14,456 nt of DNA, taken from NCBI GenBank assembly GCA_018609925.1, contig JAHEOG010000055.1:1-14456 (forward strand), given 5' to 3'. Position 1 is the first letter of the stretch. Each line of letters begins with the position of its first letter. The translations under genes and the position numbers were made by a program. Origin of the DNA: Gammaproteobacteria bacterium. Its GTDB lineage: Bacteria; Pseudomonadota; Gammaproteobacteria; Thiohalorhabdales; Thiohalorhabdaceae. This document shows, in pieces, positions 6,624-11,998 of the stretch. The notes under the pieces are model-generated. The model saw only the letters and a list, made by a program, of their open reading frames with translations, was not told where the DNA came from and searched no databases.

Positions 6624-9062
6624 TCAGTTGCTCTCCATCCGAGAGGCACCCTCGGGGCCGGCGGCACCCGCTCCCCCCAGCTCCTCCTCGATGATGCGGG
6701 GCGTGAGGAAGATCAGCAGCTCGCTCTTCTCCTCAGTGACGCTCTTGGTCTTGAACAGCCAGCCGAGGCCCGGGATGTCGCGGAAGAAGGGCACCCCGGT
6801 CTCGTCGGTGCGCTCGTCTTTGTTGTAGATCCCACCTAAAACCACGGTTTCGCCATTATCCACCAGCACCTGGGTCTCGATCTCCTCGGTATCGATGGCC
6901 GGACCGGACGGGGTTTGCTGGCCGACCGTGTCATTGGTGGCGTTGACGTCCATGATCAAACGGCCGTCCGGGGTGATCTGCGGGGTCACCGACAGGCTGA
7001 GGACGGCATCTTCGAACTGGATGTTGGTGGCGCCCGAGGAGGTGGCCTCCTGGAAGGGGATCTCGGTACCCCGCTCGATGAGCGCTTCCTGCTGGTTCGC
7101 AGTGACCACACGCGGACTGGAGATGATCTTGCCCTCGCCCTCCGCCTCGATGGCGGAGAGCTCCAGGTCCAGGGTCGTGTCGTTGGCGATGCCACCAATA
7201 CGGGCGCCCAGGGTGGCAGGACCACCACCCGCAGCCCCCGCCGCCGGCAGGTCAACCGCGAGGCCAGGGGTACCTCCCTGGGCACCGGCTAACGTTCCCG
7301 ACACCTGGTTGGTATTTCCGGTTAACCCCCCCCACCGAATGCCCAGATTACGCTCGTAATCCGTATTGATATTCACGATCCGGGCCTCGATCATGACCTG
7401 CTCGGAGGGACGATCCAGCTCCTCCACTAGGTTTCGGATCTTGCGGATCTGGGAGGGGGTGTCACGGACCAGGAGGGTGTTGGTCCGGGCATCGACGCTG
7501 ATGGAGCCCCGCTCCGAGAGCATGCCGGCCTGCCCGGGCCCGTCCCCACCACCGGCCTGGGACTCCAGCAGGGATTTCATCTCCGCGGCCTTGGCGTAGT
7601 TCACCTGTACGATCTCCGTCTGCAGGGGCACCAGCTGCTGCTTCTGGAGCTCGGCCTTGAGCTGTTGCTCCCGCTGCTGCTGGAGCTCGGAGCGCGGCGC
7701 CACGCGAATCACATTGCCCTGGCGCTCCATGCCCAGGCCCTGGCTGTCCAGGATCAGATCGAGGGCCTGGTCCCACGGCACGTCCTGTAACCGCAGGGTC
7801 AGGGTCCCGCCCACGCTCTCGCTGGCGATGATATTGAGATCGGCGAACTCGGCCAGGATCTGAAGGGCCTGGCGGACCTGGATGTCCTGGAAGTTCAGGC
7901 TCAGCTTCTCGCCCTTGTAGGGCTCGCCCACCGCGGAGGGCCCCCGGGCGGCCTGTTGGGGCTCCTGCTTGGCGACATCCAGGACCAGGCGATCCTCGAC
8001 CTGGTAGGTCCGCGGACGCAAGGGCCCGTCGCCCGAGGCCACCACCCGGACCGAATCGTCCCTTTGGTAGAGATCCACGGTGTCCACCACGGTCCCGAAG
8101 TCGGTCACCATTAGGCGCTTCTGCAAGCGCTCGGGCAGCTCAGTCCGGGGTAGGTCCATAACCACCCGGTCCTGCTCCCGCCGCACCTGGACCTCGGCGC
8201 CAGTACGGTCCATGTCCAGGGTCAGCCGGGCCATGTCCTCCTCGGACCCCGTGGTAAAGTCCACATCCTCTACTCGGCGCACCCCTTCCTCGGCGCTGGG
8301 TCGGGTCAGGGAGACCCGCAGGCCCTGGCTGGTGGGCTCCACGGCGTGGGTCACCCGCCCGCGGAGATCGAGGACCACGCGAGTCCGGTCGCCAGTCTCT
8401 CCGAAGCGAAGGCGGTCGACGAAGGGATGGTCCAACTTGTGCTCGGCCCGATCGAGGCCGAGCCCCGTTCCGTATAGATCGACCACGACCCGGGGCGGCT
8501 CCTCCAGCTGGAAGGACTGGAAGCGCTCGGGGTCGCCCTCGATGGCCAGCTCCAGCTGGCTCTCGCCATTGTTCCGGGCGAGGGAGAAGTCCTGTATCCG
8601 GGCCGGCCCCGTGGCCGGATTGTCGGCATTGCCCGCCGCCGGATTGGCCGCGGGGGTGGCTTGGGCCCGCGGCTCCAGGAGAACGCGCAGGGCATTGCCT
8701 TGGCGGCTGGCGGAGGCGTTGACGGCCCGGGCCAGCCCCAGTTCCAGGTGGGGCGGGCCGCCATTGCCGGGGTGATGGCGCAGCTTTCGGATCAGGTCGT
8801 ATTCAGAGGCTTCCGGGAGCTCGTCGGGGGACAACTGGCCTCCGGGGAGCTGGATCAGCACCCGGGGAGGCTCCTCCTGGGTCATGACCCGGTACTCCAG
8901 CTCCCCGTCTGCAGCGATCAGGAGACCAGTGATCTCACCCTGGGAGACAACCTTTACGTTCTCCACGCGGGTGGCCTGAGCCGAGGCCCCCACGGCCACA
9001 GCCTGGAGAAGGAGGCCCAGGGCCAGCAGTCCGGTCAGGCGAAGCTTGCACCCGAATGACAT
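6624..9062 (-). CDS. pilQ: Type IV pilus outer-membrane secretin with three AMIN-like modules
   Basis: Forms the outer-membrane ring through which the pilus fibre leaves the cell. The 812-residue precursor has a signal peptide (about 1-28, cleaved near GASAQA). Three similar beta-rich modules follow at about 33-130, 155-252 and 263-364. They look like AMIN domains, which bind peptidoglycan; a proline/alanine linker (133-152) separates the first two. Next come the STN/N0 domain (about 387-455), a Q/E-rich helix (460-477), the N1 domain (480-550) and the secretin domain (about 556-790), with VMIEARIVNI, ISSPRVVTANQQEA, VLVDNGETVVLGGI and VPFFRDIPGLGWLF all recognisable. Many PilQ proteins are about 700-770 residues with two AMIN domains; the extra length here is in the N-terminal part. 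It starts one base after the pilP stop. Confidence 0.96.
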   Translation of the reverse strand: MSFGCKLRLTGLLALGLLLQAVAVGASAQATRVENVKVVSQGEITGLLIAADGELEYRVMTQEEPPRVLIQLPGGQLSPDELPEASEYDLIRKLRHHPGNGGPPHLELGLARAVNASASRQGNALRVLLEPRAQATPAANPAAGNADNPATGPARIQDFSLARNNGESQLELAIEGDPERFQSFQLEEPPRVVVDLYGTGLGLDRAEHKLDHPFVDRLRFGETGDRTRVVLDLRGRVTHAVEPTSQGLRVSLTRPSAEEGVRRVEDVDFTTGSEEDMARLTLDMDRTGAEVQVRREQDRVVMDLPRTELPERLQKRLMVTDFGTVVDTVDLYQRDDSVRVVASGDGPLRPRTYQVEDRLVLDVAKQEPQQAARGPSAVGEPYKGEKLSLNFQDIQVRQALQILAEFADLNIIASESVGGTLTLRLQDVPWDQALDLILDSQGLGMERQGNVIRVAPRSELQQQREQQLKAELQKQQLVPLQTEIVQVNYAKAAEMKSLLESQAGGGDGPGQAGMLSERGSISVDARTNTLLVRDTPSQIRKIRNLVEELDRPSEQVMIEARIVNINTDYERNLGIRWGGLTGNTNQVSGTLAGAQGGTPGLAVDLPAAGAAGGGPATLGARIGGIANDTTLDLELSAIEAEGEGKIISSPRVVTANQQEALIERGTEIPFQEATSSGATNIQFEDAVLSLSVTPQITPDGRLIMDVNATNDTVGQQTPSGPAIDTEEIETQVLVDNGETVVLGGIYNKDERTDETGVPFFRDIPGLGWLFKTKSVTEEKSELLIFLTPRIIEEELGGAGAAGPEGASRMESN

Positions 9063-9063
9063 G

Positions 9064-9600
9064 TTATCCCCCTGTGGAATCGACCTCCACGGTGCGGCGC
9101 TGGGGCTCCCAGCGCCCTTCTCCGCGAGCGATCAGTTCGCGCAGCACGACCCCGTCGGGCCCGATCTCCTCGACGCGACCGTACTGCTGGCCCATGTACT
9201 CCCCCGACGTCACCGTATAGACCACCCCGTCGGGGGCCTGGACGTAGGCTCGCCAGCCCTGATTCGGCAGGTTCATGGTACCGACCAGCTTCAGGGAGCC
9301 GAGGGCAAATTCCTCCAGCGGCCCAGGCTCCCGGTCCGGATCGGGCTTGGGGCCGGTGTACTCGGTTTCCTCCTCGGCCGGCTGCAAGGAGGGAATCGAC
9401 GAGAACGGCGAGCGCGGCAAAGCCTCGAAGGTCACCCGAGTGGGCTCCACCGGCTGCGGGAGCTCTCCCACGGCCTCGTCATCGGGTGGCGGGGCGGGAC
9501 GCTCTACCATCCGCCGAAGATCCGCCACGGGATCCTCCTGTCCCTGGCCACATCCCGCCAGGATCAGAGCCAGACCGGCCCAGGCCGCCACCCGCTTCAC
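9064..9600 (-). CDS. pilP: Type IV pilus assembly lipoprotein PilP
   Basis: Inner-membrane lipoprotein linking the PilN/PilO dimer to the periplasmic N0 domain of PilQ. The 178-residue precursor begins with a basic residue pair, a hydrophobic stretch and the lipobox LAGC, with C17 as the likely lipidated residue. Residues 18-95 are proline- and acid-rich and probably unfolded. The C-terminal beta-sandwich domain is seen in LGSLKLVGTMNLPNQGWRAY (about 95-114) and GVVYTVTSGEYMGQQYGRVE (about 125-144). The GTG start overlaps the pilO stop as GTGA. Length and domain order fit the family. Confidence 0.94.
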   Translation of the reverse strand: MKRVAAWAGLALILAGCGQGQEDPVADLRRMVERPAPPPDDEAVGELPQPVEPTRVTFEALPRSPFSSIPSLQPAEEETEYTGPKPDPDREPGPLEEFALGSLKLVGTMNLPNQGWRAYVQAPDGVVYTVTSGEYMGQQYGRVEEIGPDGVVLRELIARGEGRWEPQRRTVEVDSTGG

Positions 9601-10193
9601 GCGTCCCCTCCATTGTCGCTCGCGGTCTCGCCCAGGTAACGGTAGGTACGGGCCTGTCCCTTCAGGGTGAGCTGGTCATCCGAGCGGGAAAGGGTGATGT
9701 TGCCGAAATTCACGATGCGAGGCAGGGAGGCCGTAGCCGCCAGGAATCGACCGATGGCGTTGAAGGAGCCCGACACCTCCACCTCCACGGGAAGCTCGGC
9801 GTAGAACTCCCGAGGCTCCTCCTGCTGCGGGCGGAAGAGCTCGAAGGTCAGACCTTCCGAGCGGCCGGCCCGGGTCACCTCCACCAACAGGCTAGCCACC
9901 TCTGTGCGGTCGGGGAGCTGCTCCAGGGCCTGGTCCATCCGCTGCTGGAGCTGCTCGTACTGCTCCCGGAGGGCAGGGAGGTTAGCCACCTGACGCTTCT
10001 TGCGCTGGTACTGGGTTTCAAGGCTCGAGACCCGTTGCTCCATCTCGGCGACCCGCTCGGTATGGGGCTGGTAGAAGAACCACCAGAAGCCTCCGGCAAG
10101 CAGGGCGGCGATGACCAACAAGGTCACTGCCTTGGCCCAATCCGGGGCGCGCAGGATGGCATCGAGATTGATATCCCTGAGATCGACATCCAC
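9597..10193 (-). CDS. pilO: Type IV pilus inner-membrane protein PilO
   Basis: Bitopic inner-membrane protein that pairs with PilN and binds PilP in the pilus alignment complex. Of 198 residues, the first 20 are cytoplasmic, about 21-41 form one membrane segment rich in aromatic residues at its end, 45-95 form a heptad-like coiled coil, and about 98-185 form the periplasmic ferredoxin-like domain. The motif VEVEVSGSFNAIGRFLAATA (136-155) followed by PRIVNFGNITL is typical of PilO. The start is GTG, supported by GGAGGG seven bases upstream; it lies three bases after the pilN stop. No anomaly seen. Confidence 0.94.
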   Translation of the reverse strand: MDVDLRDINLDAILRAPDWAKAVTLLVIAALLAGGFWWFFYQPHTERVAEMEQRVSSLETQYQRKKRQVANLPALREQYEQLQQRMDQALEQLPDRTEVASLLVEVTRAGRSEGLTFELFRPQQEEPREFYAELPVEVEVSGSFNAIGRFLAATASLPRIVNFGNITLSRSDDQLTLKGQARTYRYLGETASDNGGDA

Positions 10194-10196
10194 TTC

Positions 10197-10790
10197 CTAG
10201 CCCTCCCCCGAGCCTGTGCTGTCCGCTTCCGAACCGGTCTCGGCCTGGGCCCCTTTCACCAGGGTCACCGCCAGCTCGAAGGACTTCACGGTCTGCCCGT
10301 TCTGCTGCTCATTGGTGATCACCTTCAAATCGGGATCCCGGTAGAGGGGGGAGGCCTCCAGCCGACGCATGAAGCTGGAGATATCGCTGTTGGAGCGGGC
10401 GGAGCCCTTTAGATCGAGCCCGTTGTCGCCCTGGGCGACCGTGTTGAGCGAGACCTCCTTGGGCACGGCCTGCCCCAGCGTCTGCAGGAGATCCACCGGC
10501 AGGCTCCGGCCGTCCTGGAGCTCCTCGACCACCTCCAGCTTTTGGAGGAGCTGCTTCCGCTGCTCCTTGATGTCCTGGACCTCCTGGAGCTGGTCGTTGA
10601 TCTTCTGCATGGCCGTTTCCATGTATTCCACTCGCTGCCGCTGCCGCTCCTCTTCCCGCTGCATATGGAGGTAAGCGGCACCCAGCAGCCCCACCACCAG
10701 CACCAGGAACAGGCCGGCCCCAATCCCATCCCGCCGAATCTGGGCCTTGTGGCGGACTTCCCGGTACGGAAGGAGGTTAACGCGAATCAC
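10197..10790 (-). CDS. pilN: Type IV pilus inner-membrane protein PilN
   Basis: Bitopic inner-membrane protein. Its short cytoplasmic N-terminus, MIRVNLLPYRE, is the conserved sequence that docks into the groove of PilM; the family consensus is INLLPWR, here with Y for W. A membrane segment follows at about 24-42, then a strongly charged coiled coil (about 43-85), and a periplasmic domain ending in KSFELAVTLVKG before an acidic tail. Length 197 fits the family (about 190-200). The GTG start overlaps the pilM stop as GTGA, so PilM and PilN are probably made in step. Confidence 0.94.
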   Translation of the reverse strand: MIRVNLLPYREVRHKAQIRRDGIGAGLFLVLVVGLLGAAYLHMQREEERQRQRVEYMETAMQKINDQLQEVQDIKEQRKQLLQKLEVVEELQDGRSLPVDLLQTLGQAVPKEVSLNTVAQGDNGLDLKGSARSNSDISSFMRRLEASPLYRDPDLKVITNEQQNGQTVKSFELAVTLVKGAQAETGSEADSTGSGEG

Positions 10791-11839
10791 GGGTCGAAGC
10801 TCCGCAGGGCCAGCCCGGTTGCCACCATAAGACGAGGCGCCTGGGCGCTGAGGTTCCCTCGGTCCACTCCGCGATTCAGTCCGATCCCCGCAAAGGGATT
10901 GGCGATGGTAACCTCAAAGCCCAGCTGGTCCTCCATGGCTTGAGTAATCCCCGGAAGGAGCGCGCAGCCCCCCGAAAGGACCACCCAGTCCACCGCTTGG
11001 TCCGGGTGGTTGGAAGCGTAGAAATCCAGACTCCGGCCCATTTCCACAGCCAGGTTCTGCAAGAACGGCTCGATCACCCGCTGACCGGCGTCCTCGGGAA
11101 GCTCCCCCCGAATCAGGTGCTGCTCGGCCTGGGCGGGCTCCCACCCGTAGGACTCGGACAGGGAGTCCACCAGTTGGCTGCCGCCGTAGAAGTGGTCCCG
11201 CGTGAACAGGGATTGGCCCTGATGGAGGACATTGATATTGGTAACCTCGGCTCCGATATTGAGCAGGGCCACCGTCCGGTCCAGGTAATCGGAAGGGGCG
11301 CTGACCTCGTAGGCGTTCTCCACCGCGAAGGGGTCCACGTCGATGACCGAAGCCTTGAGGCCGGCCTGCTCGATGGCCTGGAGGTAACCATCCACCACAT
11401 CCCGCTTGCAGGCCACGAGCAGAGCCTCCACCTGATTGGCCTCGTCATTGGGATCGGGCCCCAGCACCTGGAAGTCCAGATACATGGACTCTATTCCGGT
11501 GGGAAGGTGGTGCTCGGCCTCCAGCTCCACCTGGGTCTGCTGCTGGTACTCGTCCAATCCGGCGGGGATGGTGATCTTCTTGGTGATAACGGCTGCCCCA
11601 GCCACGCTGGCCGCCACGTACCTTTGGCGCGTCCGAGCGCCCTTGCGAGCCCGGGCGATGGCGCCCGCAACCGCTTCGGTATCCACCACCGCCTGGTCGC
11701 TTATGGCCTCGGAGGGGATCGGCTCCACAGCGAAGCCCTTCAGGCGATACCGGCGCCGACGGCGCTCCATGTCCACCGCCTTGACCGCGGTGGTGGAGAG
11801 ATCCAGTCCGAATAAAGGTTTGTTGTAAAGCTTGGCCAT
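10787..11839 (-). CDS. pilM: Type IV pilus actin-like cytoplasmic protein PilM
   Basis: Cytoplasmic actin/FtsA-fold ATP-binding protein that recruits PilN and connects the alignment complex to the motor. The 350 residues show the phosphate-1 segment FGLDLSTTAVKAVDM (10-24), the second phosphate loop LLNIGAEVTNINVLHQG (192-208), and the adenosine motif VLSGGCALLPG (287-297) followed by ITQAMEDQLGFEV. A basic stretch R26-R30 lies just after the first motif. First gene of the pilMNOPQ-aroKB run. The ATG has no clear Shine-Dalgarno sequence; translation may rely on the short 5' leader of about 44 bases predicted from the extended -10 promoter. Transcribed divergently from the PBP1A gene. Confidence 0.95.
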   Translation of the reverse strand: MAKLYNKPLFGLDLSTTAVKAVDMERRRRRYRLKGFAVEPIPSEAISDQAVVDTEAVAGAIARARKGARTRQRYVAASVAGAAVITKKITIPAGLDEYQQQTQVELEAEHHLPTGIESMYLDFQVLGPDPNDEANQVEALLVACKRDVVDGYLQAIEQAGLKASVIDVDPFAVENAYEVSAPSDYLDRTVALLNIGAEVTNINVLHQGQSLFTRDHFYGGSQLVDSLSESYGWEPAQAEQHLIRGELPEDAGQRVIEPFLQNLAVEMGRSLDFYASNHPDQAVDWVVLSGGCALLPGITQAMEDQLGFEVTIANPFAGIGLNRGVDRGNLSAQAPRLMVATGLALRSFDP

Positions 11840-11867
11840 GAAGAAGCGCTTAGCCGAGGAAAGGCTT

Positions 11868-11897
11868 TTGCTATTATTCGGTCGCGACCTTTATATC
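11868..11897 (+). promoter_or_regulatory. Weak candidate promoter for the PBP1A gene
   Basis: TTGCTA (11868-11873) and TATATC (11892-11897) are separated by 18 bases; each matches the sigma-70 consensus at four of six positions. It would give a leader of about 95 bases and overlaps the pilM -10, so the two directions might compete for polymerase. Weak match; the true promoter may be elsewhere. Confidence 0.25.
11880..11889. repeat. 10-bp palindrome GGTCGCGACC at the pilM start site
   Basis: A perfect palindrome directly downstream of the pilM -10 and covering the predicted transcription start. Its position suits an operator that blocks initiation, but no regulator can be named from the sequence. 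Confidence 0.45.
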
Positions 11898-11898
11898 A
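11890..11898 (-). promoter_or_regulatory. Extended -10 promoter for the pilM operon
   Basis: On the minus strand the bases TGATATAAA form an extended -10 element (TG-n-TATAAA, one mismatch to TATAAT). No good -35 is seen; TTTCCC lies at 17-base spacing and TTGTTT at 20, consistent with dependence on the extended element or an activator. Transcription would start near 11883, about 44 bases before the pilM ATG. It overlaps a possible -10 on the other strand. Confidence 0.55.
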
Positions 11899-11905
11899 GG
11901 GAAAA

Positions 11906-11915
11906 CCCTTAAGGG
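11906..11915. repeat. 10-bp palindrome CCCTTAAGGG in the pilM/PBP1A divergent region
   Basis: A perfect palindrome whose centre is 26 bases from that of GGTCGCGACC, on the other side of the pilM -10 element. It falls within the spacer between the pilM -10 and any -35. It may be a protein-binding site or chance. Confidence 0.4.
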
Positions 11916-11942
11916 AAACAACCCGCGCTTGCTAAGCACCCG

Positions 11943-11966
11943 TTCCAGATTGCTCGCTTTCCAGAT
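11943..11966. repeat. Direct repeat of TTCCAGAT upstream of the PBP1A gene
   Basis: TTCCAGAT occurs at 11943-11950 and again at 11959-11966, 16 bases apart, in the leader region of the PBP1A gene and upstream of the pilM promoter. It could be a tandem binding site. Two 8-mers in a 159-base region is suggestive only. Confidence 0.35.
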
Positions 11967-11998
11967 ATCCGAGTAACCCCTGGGGGCAAGACCACTCC

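Noticed and set aside
10940..11815. Plus-strand open frame opposite pilM
   Set aside because: Antisense of a clear pilM; hydrophobic-looking stretches come from codon mirroring, not from membrane segments of a known kind.
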